From the NCBI GenBank assembly GCA_019916065.1, contig CM034243.1, forward strand, positions 2,976,001 through 3,040,000: a stretch of DNA of 64,000 nt, given 5' to 3'. Positions 11,798 to 22,784 of this stretch are shown here, in pieces (within the stretch, counting starts at the first letter, position 1; each line of letters opens with the position of its first letter). The notes under the pieces are model-generated. The model ran no database searches. It saw only the letters and a list, made by a program, of their open reading frames with translations, and was not told the DNA's origin. The translations under genes and the position numbers were made by a program. Origin of the DNA: Vitellaria paradoxa (taxonomy: Eukaryota > Streptophyta > Magnoliopsida > Ericales > Sapotaceae).

Positions 11798-12090
11798 GCA
11801 GTGGAATCCGAAGTTGATTCAAGACAGCAAGCAGGTTAGTTCAAAAGCTAATCATTAAGTGTCGACGAACCCTAACAAGTATTATTCCATGTTTGTCAAG
11901 TGGGTTAATTGACAGTGCTAATTGAAACTTTAATCGATAGAGGAGACGGTGGTAAAACTTTGTCACATATGTTACTGTTTCCTTCGTCGTTTATTCTCAA
12001 CTTTTAATTATTGTTTAATTATTGTTAGAACACTAAGAGGAGGAAGAGGAGGATACACAATGCATATAGGCACAATTAAAATTAACTTTA

Positions 12091-12231
12091 GGTGTATTTG
12101 ATTTACTAAAAATTATTAAAAAATTTTAAAAATTTTTAAAAATTTTTCACTTTTTATCTCATTATACGAATTATAAACTCAAAAAATATTTCATTTTGTC
12201 TCACTTTTTGTCACTCTAAACGCATCCTATA
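12091..12231. mobile_element. MITE-like element, family B copy 2 (inverted)
   Basis: Reads AGGTGTATTTGATTTAC, CACTTTTTATCTCATTATACG, TCTCACTTTTTGTCACTCTAAACGC. This is the reverse complement of the family B copies at 1021 and 31271. Non-coding. Confidence 0.5.
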
Positions 12232-12929
12232 TATGTCGCTATATATATGTATATGCTAGTGACATGGAATATTAATCTCTCCGGTTTAAGAACAAATTGA
12301 TTTTACATATAGATGCTTCTGTCATTATCATGAGGAATAGCTTGGTTACTTTCTTAGAATTAAACCATTAATGCAAAACTAGATGTAACAAAGTAAGTGG
12401 TTGTGATTAAGCACGCTTCCTTTTCAAACTCTCTTTGGGGTTTGTTTATGCTAATCTGCAATTATTATGTTCCTTTTGTCTTCTGATTAGTCACCATCAA
12501 TCTGATTATACAAGGCAGAGTATATTATATATATATATATATATAGACACGCACACTAGTCCCATCACGTCTTTTCTTATCTTTTTTTGCAAAACGAATG
12601 AAACAGGATTGGCTACGTGGAAGGATAATGAACTCACGAAGTCCCACTAATTTTGGCTCATGGGAGAGTGACGTGGGTATTAGTTAAAACAAATGTTTAT
12701 GTTTAACTGACTATCAATCAAATCAGTTCATTAACTGATTATTAGTTGGCGTTTAGGGGACACAAATGACATGCTTAATTAAAACATGTATAGGGCTCGC
12801 CATCCATCATATATAGATATTCCATGTTGTCTTAGTGTTTCGGAACAGATTATGGCGAATCTTGAAGTTGGGTTGGATCCCACCCATGCATGCATTTATG
12901 GTGGATACCAACCATGTATATGATTTTTT

Positions 12930-12930
<1 letters not shown>

Positions 12931-12966
<36 letters not shown>

Positions 12967-12992
12967 CATGTGTGTGTGTGAGAGAGAGAGAG
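12931..12992. repeat. Compound (AT)n(TG)n(GA)n microsatellite
   Basis: About 15 AT units run into GTGCATGTGTGTGTGTG and then a GA tract. Confidence 0.9.
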
Positions 12993-13504
12993 ACTACAAG
13001 TGAACTATTAAATTCGAAAAGGTGAGTGTTGACATCGTTGTGTAATGTGAGTCCCATCACGTTATATTTGTGAGTCGATCAATCAAAATTTAATAATTTA
13101 AACTTATTCAAACATTTTTTAAGTTAAAAATATATGAATAAATTTAAATCGCCAAATGTTTCCAGTTGACACCACAGTAAAACAGATCTGGATATTTAAG
13201 CTACTATCCTAATTAAAACACGGGATTTCGCAAATTGTGTACATATCCAAATAAATAAAGTACGTAGTTAATTTACTACCCATATTCTTTTGAATTTAAA
13301 TAGTTTTGAAGCTTGTGTTTGTACGGCTAACATAACATTCAGTCCGTATATTATACTAATTTCGTTATCAGTCTCTTAGTTTTAAGTTAAAAAAAAAATG
13401 AATAAAAAGTCGATATAATAGTAATATATGATGAAATTTAATTAAAATATTAAAAAAATAAATAATTTTTTTATAACATTTAGTAATTTTTAATATTTTT
13501 TAAC

Positions 13505-13660
13505 CCAAGAGTAGCTCGGTGTACGAAACTCCTGCCTTGCACGAGGTCTGGGGAAGGGTCGGATCACAAGGATCTACTATACGTAGCCTTACCCTACATT
13601 TACAAGAAACTGTTTCCACGATTCGAACCCATAACCCTTTAATTCTAAGAGCATTTGCTT
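13505..13660 (-). mobile_element. SINE of the Au type
   Basis: The + strand carries ACTCCTGCCTTGCACGAGG, GTCTGGGGAAGGGTCGGAT, CGTAGCCTTACCCTACATTT, CAAGAAACTGTTTCCACG and ATTCGAACCCATAACCC. Reverse-complemented, this is the characteristic body of the plant Au SINE: a box-B GGGTTCGAAT, then GGAAACAG, GTAAGGCT.CG and the CCCTTCCCCAGACC segment. Identification is by recalled family sequence. The copy is diverged and its ends are approximate. Confidence 0.8.
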
Positions 13661-13798
13661 ACAACCATAAAACCATACGAAAAAAAACAATTGCATGCCT
13701 ACCATACAAGAGAGTGATTTTGGAGTGAGGATTAAGCGAAGGAGAAGGAGAAAAATAAAATGTAAAATCTCAAATACTTGTTTGTTTAAATATATTTA

Positions 13799-14014
13799 TG
13801 TTAAGAGAAAAGAATGAATGAAAAAGTTGAGAAAATTATGTATATTAAATGTGTGAAATACAATGAAGTAGCAACCCAATTTATAAATGTGCCAAAGTAA
13901 AATTAGAATAGGAATAAGAAACAAACTCGACTGTTATAAGTCTATTCAAACTATACTACTAGTTATTTGACTATTACTCAAACTTTATTACTAATTATCT
14001 AATATACATTAACA
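13799..14014 (-). repeat. LTR (3' LTR of the TRIM-like element)
   Basis: It shares TGTTAAGAGAAA, GAATGAATG.AAAAGTTGAG and AAATTATGTATATTAAATG, then AATATACATTAACA, with 19748-20026. It starts TG and ends CA, with TSD ATTTA outside. Confidence 0.85.
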
Positions 14015-14089
14015 TTCCCCCCTCAAACTCAAGGTGGGAAATTAGAGACCAACTTGAGTTTGGAGACTAAGAACTTAAAAATAGTCAAC

Positions 14090-14410
14090 GTACCATTTTT
14101 GCTTCACACAGGTTACACGCTCAAAAGCCACGAACTTAGTTCTTGTTATCCAAAGGTCACGAACTTAGTCTGGTTACACGCCTTCAAAGGTCACAAATGT
14201 AGCTTTGGTTACACACTGAAAAGTTACGAACCCAACTTTACTTACACGTTTAGAAGTCACAAACGTAACTTTGGTTAAACGCCATAAAAGGTCACAAACC
14301 CAAATCTGCTTACACGCGTGCCCAAAGGTCACAAATGTAGTGTTGGTTACACATCGTAAGAGGTCACGAACCCAAATTTACTTACACGCCTGAAAGTCAC
14401 GAACCTAGCT
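14090..14410. repeat. Minisatellite of ~35-42-base units inside the TRIM-like element
   Basis: About eight imperfect units each contain GGTTACACGC (or ACTTACACG) followed by AAAGGTCACAAA (or AAGTCACGAAC) and a T/C-rich linker. Units alternate between CACAAATGTAG and CACGAACCCAA. The array lies in the internal region, just upstream (element orientation) of the polypurine tract. It is not CRISPR-like, since spacer and repeat drift together. Confidence 0.75.
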
Positions 14411-14631
14411 TGCAAGCGAAAATGCGTTGAATGGCCGAAAGATGCAAAGCCAAAAGCGCAAGATAACATGTGTAGGTCTCTAACAGGGTGACTGGGGTCT
14501 TCAGTAGAGAAACTGAAGTAGCAAGAAGAATCTCCAAAAGAGAAATTTGAAATTTAAAAATTTCTAAAAAACTAGACATGGCACAAATGAAAGTAATATG
14601 AAGTTGCGTAAAGCAGTAGCGGTCACGAATC

Positions 14632-15256
14632 ACTCCAATCAACATCTCCTCACTTACTCCTCTATACATACTAGCTATAGTCTCAAATTTCTCTCTGAAT
14701 TCTTTTACTGTACGTTCTTGACGCAGCGCCAGCAACGCCTCATATCCTAGGGAGTCTTATTTGTCTTGAAACCTATCCAGAATTTCTTGCTTCAGTACCG
14801 GCCATGATAGAAAAGGCTTTCTAGCCTCAGCCCATGTGAACCATGACAGTGCCTTCCCATCTAAAGCCACTACAGCCACTCATCCTTCGGAAAACCCCCC
14901 AAAACCAAGAACCTCTCAATCTTGATGATCCAACCAACGGGGTCTTGACCATCAAAGATTAGCAATTCAAGTTTCCTCAGCTTGGAGTCTAATCGGGACT
15001 CTCCTTTATCATTCCAGCCAATTCTTCAACCCTCTTCCCTCTTTTCTACCTCTGTCGACTGTTCTCGTGATGCTTCACCATCAAGAGCAGATTGGTGTTC
15101 TCTTCTATCTTGCTTGTCTGCCTGTGCCTCCATGAAAGACAAGATAGTCTTCATGTTCTGCTTCATACTCTCCTTGAACGCGAAAAATTCCTTCTCAAGA
15201 TTCTTTACTTTCTCCATTCTGGTAACAACCATTCCCTTCCCTAAGAACCTTGAGGC
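14632..15256 (-). pseudogene. Inverted partial copy of the gypsy gag 5' region
   Basis: On the - strand, reading from about 15256 leftward, the sequence starts inside the PBS (TAGAGCCTCAAGG). It then encodes a gag N-terminus: MVVTRMEKVKNLEKEFFAF (15232 downward) and LALRQERTVKEFREKFETIA (14735 downward), with stops between. It ends abruptly at the codons for EEMLIGV near 14632. The same sequence runs on the + strand at 15630-16275. In one 60-base stretch that I compared the two arms differ at about 6 positions. Confidence 0.8.
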
Positions 15257-15274
15257 TCTACTGGGAGGGAGTGA

Positions 15275-15626
15275 TGTTAGATTAGCAATACTTAACCAGT
15301 ACTTTAGGAGAATAAGGAAGGAAAATTAGTTATACCAGCTTATAAGTAGTTAGTTGTAATAACTACCCAGGTAGTTAGTATTAGTTGTAATAACTGTCCA
15401 GCTTATAAAAGTAAGGGTTTTCCTATAAATAGGGGAGGAGAGCAACTCTTTGAGAGTGGGGGTTTTGTGGGAGATTGTTGTATGGGGGAGCTGGTGACTC
15501 ATTAAATCACCAGGGCTTACAAGAGGCCAATCTTCTTGCAAAATTTGCTATATTCAATAACATTCATCTTTCTTATTCTGTTTCAAATTTCTGTTTCCTT
15601 TTCTTTTTGAAATTTGGTTCCCAACA
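15275..15626 (+). repeat. Single gypsy LTR flanked by PPT and PBS
   Basis: It runs TGTTAGATTAGC...GGTTCCCAACA (352 bases). Immediately left is a purine-rich GGGAGGGAGTGA, a plausible polypurine tract. Four bases to the right is TGGTATTAGAGCC, a near-match to the initiator-Met primer site. CCTATAAATAGGGG at about 15422 is a good TATA box, placing transcription start near 15455. No second copy of this LTR is visible in the window. Confidence 0.75.
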
Positions 15627-15629
15627 AGT

Positions 15630-18600
15630 TTGGTATTAGAGCCTCAAGGTTCTTGGGGAAAGGAATGGTTGTTACCATAACAGAGAAAGTAGAGAATCTT
15701 GAAAAGGAATTTTTCGCATTCAAGGAGAGTATGGAGCAAAACATGAAGACTATCTTGTTTTTCATAGAGGCACAGGCAGAGAAGTAAGATAGGAAATGAT
15801 ACAAATCTGTTCTTAATGGTGAAGCATCACGAGAACAGTCGACAGAGGTAAAAGAAAGGGACGAGGGTCGAAGAACTGGCGGGAATGATAGATGAGAGTC
15901 CCAATTAGACTCCAGGCTGAGGAAGCTTGAATTGCCGATCTTTGATGGTCAAGATCCCGTTGGGTGGATCATCAAGATTGAGAGGTTCTTGGTTTCGGGG
16001 GGTTTTCCGAATGATGAGTGGCTGCCGGCAGTTGTAGTGGTTTTGATGGAAAGGTGCTGTCATGGTTCACATGGGTTGAGGCTAGAAAGCCTTTCCGATC
16101 ATGGCTGATACTGAAGCAAGATATTCTGGATAGGTTTCAAGGCAAACAAGACTCTCTGGGATGTGAGGTGTTGCTGGCACTACGTCAAGAAGGTATAATA
16201 GAGGATTCAAAAAGAAATTTAAGGTTATGGCTAATATATACAGATGAGTAAGTGAGGAGGTGTTGATTGGAGCCTTTATGAATGGATTAAAGGATGAGAT
16301 TGCTGTGGAGATAAAGATGTTTAGACCACAAGGATTGAGAAATATAATGTCCTTGGCTCAGTCTATTGAAATAAGGAACGAAGCCTTAAAAAGAGTAGTA
16401 TATAATTCTAAAGGAGACAAAGTGTGGGTTGGGGTGACAGCAGCCCACGATTCAGTTTTCCAAGGGTTTCTTCTACATATGAGGGGCTGAATAGTAGCCA
16501 AAACCAAGAAAAGTCCACCATTAATTCTCAGGCAAATGGGCAGGAAGCTGGGAATACAAAGGGCAGCGTTGTGCCAAACATCCAATGTAATCTAACTGCA
16601 GGTTCTGGACCAAAAGGTAGAATGGTAAGAAGAATTTTTGAAGATGAGTATAGAAGGTGTAGAGAGCAATGCCTTTGCTTCAAATGTTTTGAAAGTTACT
16701 CTCCAACTCACGTTTGTAAGCACAAGCAATTACACATCTTAATTGTTTCTGAGGAATGAGAAGATGATGATGTATGTAGAAAGGTGCAGGAAGAACAAGT
16801 TGCACAGGAGAATTTAAACACTTTTGAATTGTCCATGAAGTCTATTATAGAAATTTCTGATCAACATAACACTATAAAGATTAGAGGATTGGTTGGGAAA
16901 CGGGAGATTGTGGTGCTGATCGACAGTGGAGCTACGCATAATTTAATCTCTAATGCATTAGTGGCAGAACAAAAAATTAAGATTGATGGTAGCGCTGATT
17001 TTGGGGTACAAGTTGGTGATGGGTGATGGGGAGAGGAAAAGGGATTTGTAGAAGAGTGAATATTTTGATTCAAAATATGGAATTTAAAATTGATTGCTAT
17101 CCTTTTGATCTAGGCAGTGCAGATTTAGTTCTAGGAGTTTGTTGGCTGCAGTCTTTGGGTGACATTAAAGCAAATTGAAGGATTTTATCCCTCACTTTCC
17201 GATGGAATGGAGTAAAACACACGTTGAAGGGTAATTCAACTTTGAGTAAGACCTTGGTGTTTTTGAAATCTATGCTTAAAATACTGCAACATGACATCCA
17301 GTGGGTGATTGTGGAATTAAATTCCATATCCTTGATGCAGGCCGAAAAGTCAGTGGAAGTTCTAGTGGTTGTTTGTGATTTGTTGGCCGAGTTTGAAGAT
17401 ATATTTAATAGGCCTTCCAGCTTACCTCCTAAGCGAGACAAGGAGCATGCAATCATTCTTAAAACAAAAGCATCTCCCCCTAATATTCGCCTTTACAGGT
17501 ATCCTTATTCCAAAAGAATGAAATAGAGAAATTGGTGAAAGAAATGCTATTAGCTGGTATTATCTAGTCGAGCTCAAGCCCATTTGCTAGTCCAGTGCTA
17601 TTGGTTAAAAAGAATGACGGCAATTGGCCTTTTTGTGATTGGACTTCTATTGTTACACATTGAATAGTTGATTTACACCTTTCTATGGCACATAAATGAT
17701 ATAAAACTCTTGTCTTATGCTTATTTTATCCCCCTTACTCTATTAGAGCATATGTTGAATTTTCATCACATGGAAGGTAAATTGAGTTCACTAAAGTTGC
17801 AAAGGAGACGTAATGAAAAAGTAAAAGATTGGATGAGTTTGAATACAACACATCAGCTGATTTAAACCTCTTTGGGAGATTCAGAATTTTTTCCTTAAGT
17901 TCAATGCCAGGGGATCAAATCATCAGCTCTAAGATTTTAGAAGTAGAAAATTGTATTCGAATAATGGATCTGACCCATTCGAACGCTGTTGGAGAGTGCA
18001 TTGAGTTCTGGAGGGAATGTTGTATTCGAATATAATATTGCAGCATCCGAATGATATGTGATATATCAATAACATATTCCACGTGACTGTAACTTCTCCA
18101 TGTGATATAACCTTGAGATCAAGGAATGGCAAATCTGTAATTCAGGGAGCAATTGCATAACGGAATGGGGAATTTTCAGAATGAATGAATAGAGAGAATG
18201 GGGGGCATTAGGATACATCAGATATACTACACAGAGAAGACACAGAATACACGGATTCTATTCTTTTCTTTCCTGGACAGAGAGCTTGAGACAGAGAGGA
18301 GTTTTTGTTGCTTATTTGTTTTTGTTATTGCTTTAGCTTAGGTGGAAAGTCTTCCATTTGATCTTCCGATTTCAACAGTTGTAATTAGATTTTCAATTGC
18401 AATTCAATTTCAATTCCAGATTTCAGATTTCAAATGTTTCATTTTCATCTTTCTATTTTTGTTCTTAATTTTCTGAGAATGACCGGCTGAGATCATTCTT
18501 GGGCCAAGGCACGAACAATATCCTCTCCAATGATGCTCAAGATGCTGATCTTCATGGGTTTATTTTGAGTTCTTTGCTTATCAATTCTATTTGTATCTAA

Positions 18601-19665
18601 TTACTTTAAACATCATTGATTCAAGGTCCGATTGGCATTGATTTACATATTCTATCAATGGGCTCATAGGGGTTACTTAACTTAGAACTTTCATTGCAAA
18701 TTTGTATGAGAGTTGCTAGACTTAGAATCTATATTATTCTTAAGATAAATTATGCATATCATGTGTTTGATCCATGGCTTGTTTTAATTGAAATTAATTT
18801 CTTAAAAATTGGAACAAATAGGATTGATGATTGATACACTCTTGGCATTTTGAGATTGATTTGGAGAGGCATTGAAATTGCCTTGCTCATCTTTTTAAAT
18901 ATCAGTTTCCAAGTAAATTTAATTTTTATTTCAAAACTCATTTTCAAAACCACAAACATTTCCAAATCAGATTTTCATTTTTGTTTTACATTTTTGTGAG
19001 CCGTTGTTTTGCTAATCAAATCCATTAGATTCAACCATTCATTTGCTCCTTAGGTCCCTGTGGAAATGACCTGGTAATCACCAGTATTTTGTGTTACAAT
19101 CACACCTTGCACTTGGGGGAAGTTTGTCTCAATTTTCTTTACTCAACTTTCTTAAATCTGAATTTTGTAATTAAGAGTGAGGTAATTGAGCATCGACAAA
19201 CATTTTGCGTGGATTACATAGCTCTAAATAAGGTGACTATTCAAGATAAATACCCTATTCCAGTTATAGAGGAGTTACTTGATGAGTTGGGTGGAACAGT
19301 TATTTTTTCGAAATTGGATTTGAAATTAGGGTATCACCAGATTAGAGTAAAGGTCGAGGATATGGAAAAGATAGCATTTCGCACGCATGATGGCCATTAT
19401 GAATTTTTGGTCATACCCTTTGGCCTCGCGAATGCTCCAGCCACTTTTCAAGCCTTGATGAATGAGGTTTTTCGTTCTTATTTGAAAAAATTTGTACTTG
19501 TCTTCTTTGATGATATATTGATCTATAGTACTTATCTAACATCTCATTTGCAGCATTTGAGAATGACTTCGGCAGCATCGCTTGTATGCAAATAAGAAAA
19601 AATGTATTTTCGGTCAAACCCAGGTTGAGTACCTTGGGCATTAAATCAGGGGCAGATGGATATTA
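15630..19665 (+). mobile_element. Truncated, interrupted Ty3/gypsy gag-pol
   Basis: Reading + from the PBS there are remnants of, in order: gag (15660-16490); a CCHC zinc knuckle, CFKCFESYSPTHVCKHK (about 16670-16730); a retroviral aspartic protease, VLIDSGATHNLIS (about 16912-16950); the start of reverse transcriptase, NIRLYRYPYSKRMK (17480-17523) and FASPVLLVKKNDGNWPFC (17583-17636); and, after a ~1.5-kb interruption, RT proper, [18 protein letters not shown] through [18 protein letters not shown] and FFDDILIYS (19205-19530), then QVEYLGH (19620-19640). Stops and frameshifts break it. It stops near 19665 with no RNase H, integrase or 3' LTR. Confidence 0.85.
17646..19185. mobile_element. 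Insertion splitting the gypsy RT; contains LTR-like sequence
   Basis: RT similarity stops after the WPFC codons and resumes at [10 protein letters not shown], so about 1.5 kb is inserted. From about 18020 the sequence begins TGTTGTATTCGAATATAAT. It holds the passage GACCGGCTGAGATCATTCTT and GGGCCAAGGCACGAACA, and near 19050-19110 GGTCCCTGTGGAAATGACC then CACCTTGCACTTGGGG. I recognise the last as similar to the end/leader of other plant LTR retrotransposons. The best reading is a fragment or solo LTR of another element. Exact borders and a TSD could not be set. Confidence 0.5.
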
Positions 19666-19747
19666 GGAAGGGCAACACCGGCAATCAAAGATATGACTGT
19701 TGGGTGCCTAATTTACACAGAATCAAAAATCATGAGCTCTGATACCA

Positions 19748-20026
19748 TGTTAAGAGAAAGGAATGAATGGAAAAGTTGAGAAAATTATGTATATTAAATG
19801 TGTGAAATACAATGAAGTAGCAATCTATTTATAGAGGTACTAAAGTAAAATTAGAATAGGAATATGAAACAAACTCGATTGTTATTAGCAATCCTATTTA
19901 TAAAGGTGTCAAAATTAGAATAAAAATAAGAAACAAACTCAACTGTTATTAGTCTATCCAAATTATATTACTAATTATTTAACTATTACTCAAACTCTAT
20001 TACTAATTATTTAATATACATTAACA
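19748..20026 (-). repeat. LTR (5' LTR of the TRIM-like element)
   Basis: It matches 13799-14014 but carries an extra internal copy of the segment around AAATTAGAATA..AATA.GAAACAAACTC (two copies about 63 bases apart). Primer site complement GCTCTGATACCA abuts its left edge; TSD ATTTA abuts its right edge. Confidence 0.85.
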
Positions 20027-20249
20027 ATTTAGAAAATAATAAAATAAAAATTATTCATTAATATATAATTTTAATTCATTTATTTTTAATTTCTTAAATC
20101 TAATGCCTTTTTTTCTTTCATTTTTCATCACAACTCAAACAAAAAATAAATAAATAAATTTTGAATTCCTAATTTTTTTTTCCCCCTTCACAAATCACTA
20201 GTCCAAATATAGCCTAAGAGATGACAGACAATGCGTGGGAATTACGTAG

Positions 20250-20442
20250 TACCTATTTGGAGTGGCAAGTAAAAAATAAATAAATAATTAGACAAATTTT
20301 GAATTGGTAGGTATTTACTGTGTTTCTCACAAAGTATAAAAAAAACTTAGTAAAAATTGAAAAAATTTTGATAAAAGTAAAAAAATAAAGAAAATTAGAA
20401 AAAAATTTTATTAAATTTATCACTTCAAACGCACACTTAATT
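20250..20442. mobile_element. Diverged MITE-like element, family B relative
   Basis: It starts GTACCTATTTGGAGTGGCAAG and ends ATCACTTCAAACGCACACTT, resembling the ends of the other family B copies. The interior is AT-rich and non-coding. Confidence 0.4.
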
Positions 20443-20611
20443 AGTGAACCAAAAGTATTACACAAGGGGTTCCAGTATATAATTATGATAATCTCGACGG
20501 TAGAAAAATTACACAAGAGGAAGAGAATAATTTCACGATCATGAATTTTCTTGGTGATAACCAAAAAGTTTCTTTTGCAACAGAAATGGATTAATAATGG
20601 CTATTGTAGCA

Positions 20612-20616
<5 letters not shown>

Positions 20617-20645
<29 letters not shown>
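20617..20645. repeat. (AT)n microsatellite
   Basis: CATACATAC followed by about 12 AT units. Confidence 0.9.
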
Positions 20646-20648
<3 letters not shown>

Positions 20649-22229
20649 GCGCCATGCAAACTCCAAAACATTGGTTGGAGAATCTAATTAATTACTATAA
20701 ATTAATTCTGCAGTCCCAATTGTCTTTCTTGCTGAATTATAATTTGTCTCGACCTGAATTTATTTCCAATATATATAATACGGGTTCATGAACAGACAAT
20801 GATCGAATATAGAAATATTATTTTTAGGTGGTGATCCAGTGTTCTGCTGAATCTTCCTACTATTTTATTCTTTCATTCCGTACGTTATTCAGCAGTCAAA
20901 AATCGCCAACCATGCTGTGACAAAAATATAATTTTCAGTGTGTCATTTCATTTCTATTCGTAGGGCTTATGGGTAGTTGATCCTAAGGGCTTAGGGGTAG
21001 TTGATCCTGCCTCAGATTGGTTTATGGAATGAGCAGCAACATAAATCACTGTCGATAGGTTGTGCTAATTATTAGGTTTTTCATTGTAATTGACGATTTA
21101 TAATTAAAAATAAGGATTTAATCTTGTATGTTTAGGCATTAGACTAGAATGTCCCAAGAATGTAGATTTGAGACTACTTGAAATGGAGTTACGTTAGATA
21201 GCTGATTTGATGTATCAAATAGGTTAGTTAGATTGGCTAGATAGCTAGCTAGAAAACCCAAAATGAGTGCTTTGATGAACTCATCGAAATTTGACTTAGT
21301 AAACGACCTGGCTAGATCACATGGACACTCCATTGATGAGTTGGCTTGGTTGGGTGGATGGCTGGATTGAGTGGATTGCTGCTACCTAAAAAATTCAAGA
21401 TGGGTATCTTTCACAATTCGATCAAAATTTGATTAAGTAAAGGATCTCGTTAAATATCTCACTAGATCAACTGAATATTCACTTATAAGATTGGTAGGGT
21501 TATTTTTCAAAATTAATCAAAATTACTCTAAGTGTAGAACTTATTCTAGTCATTGGCACAATAATTTTTAAGCAATCTACTTATCTTAAGATACTGCGAT
21601 AAATAAAAATAACTTTGAAGGTATTAAAATTTAATCTTTTACTTCGCGTGGTTCATTGTGAATGGAGCAAGTGTTTATCACAAGAATCACGAACGTGGTT
21701 AGAAAATTTTGTGTATGAAAATTGCTTGGTCATTAATTTGTTAGGAATTCATGATTTTTCATTCATATCCTTGTCATTTTTACATACTCTCACCTATGCT
21801 TGACATTAATGGCAGAAGCAGCAAATTTTCGCCAAACTAAAATTATTTAGAGGCAATATATTGTTACGGTATGTGATGATGTTACTCTTAATGCATCATT
21901 ACCTGCAGAGTGCCAAGAAAAACAGAAAAAATCAATTAAACTAAGGATGAGGAATTAAATCTCTCCCTTTTATTTTAAAGCCAAATTATGGCCTTGATAA
22001 TTATAAAACTAATTAATCTCAATGTATAATGGCCTAACAACAGCACTTGTATTAGTATAATTAGTTTGTAGAGAGAGATATATTTTTATATGAACAATAC
22101 ACATATATATAACATATTTGGATGCCCTAATGCAACTATATATGTTTGGTAGTCGTAATTCTTGAACATGCTGCCGTGAGAGTGCGTGAACTAAAACTTA
22201 CCTTTTTAGGTTTTTGTAAACCCCAGAGA

Positions 22230-22340
22230 GAGACACGCACACAGAGAGAGAGAGAGAGAGAGAGATGTGAACCTTTTCAATGAATAAAGTTGAGAGAGAG
22301 AGAGAGAGATGTGAACCTTTTCAATGAATAAAGTTGTAAA
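22230..22340. repeat. (GA)n with tandem duplication
   Basis: Two GA tracts (about 22236-22264 and 22292-22309) are each followed by the same GATGTGAACCTTTTCAATG and AATAAAGTTG, a tandem duplication of about 50 bases containing a microsatellite. Confidence 0.85.
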
Positions 22341-22784
22341 CGTAATGTTCCATATCAATCAGCGTTACAAATGAAAATGCCTAAACAGTGTAAGAATCTC
22401 ATTGTGTTTCTGACATGAAAAAAGAAAGGTAGCATTTGCTAGTAGCTGTTTATAGACCAACTGTCCACAACTGATTTCTAGTCCACTTGTTGAAGGCTTG
22501 CAATTCAACCCTAAATATATATACATATATATGCGTATGTATGTGTGTGTTCGTCAATGCCACTTACAATTGGAAAGCACTTCCATAACATAGGCCAAGG
22601 TCTGTGCACGTAAGAAAAGGCTTTTGCATGATATGAAGTTAGATGCTTTCTCTAATTATGGAGACTGATTTGTTAATTATATGTTAATGATCTAATTAAA
22701 TTAACTATTGATATCAAAATTACTCGTACCTAATGGATACTCTCTTCACTCACCCCGTTTGAGGAGGGCTTGACGATACTAATT

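Larger units (their letters stand above)
9038..13500. other. Spacer between SAP18 and the retrotransposon complex
   Basis: No gene is supported. It contains the SAP18 3' flank, a poly-T/poly-G junction (9477-9513), a GAGCTC-type MITE pair (10580-10995 and a diverged relative at 11095-11420), a family-B MITE (12091-12231), and AT microsatellites at 9940-9976, 10488-10508, 10794-10822, 11758-11797, 12523-12545 and 12931-12992. Short ORFs here are AT-repeat translations. Confidence 0.65.
13799..20026 (-). mobile_element. Short non-autonomous (TRIM-like) LTR element hosting a nested gypsy insertion
   Basis: Direct LTRs at 13799-14014 and 19748-20026 both run TGTTAAGAG...TTAACA in + orientation and are flanked by a perfect 5-bp duplication ATTTA (13794-13798 and 20027-20031). 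Next to the right LTR is GCTCTGATACCA (19736-19747), the complement of the initiator-Met primer site TGGTATCAGAGC. Next to the left LTR is TTCCCCCCTCAAAC, a polypurine tract on the - strand. The element therefore reads right to left. Its own internal sequence is only about 83 bases after the PBS plus about 617 bases (14015-14631) before the 3' LTR, with no recognisable coding. The rest (14632 to about 19665) is a gypsy insertion. The right LTR is longer (279 vs 216) because of an internal ~63-base duplication. Confidence 0.85.

Noticed and set aside
14090..14410. Regular repeats reminiscent of a CRISPR array
   Set aside because: Units and linkers vary together, lengths drift, and the context is a plant retrotransposon, so it is a minisatellite.
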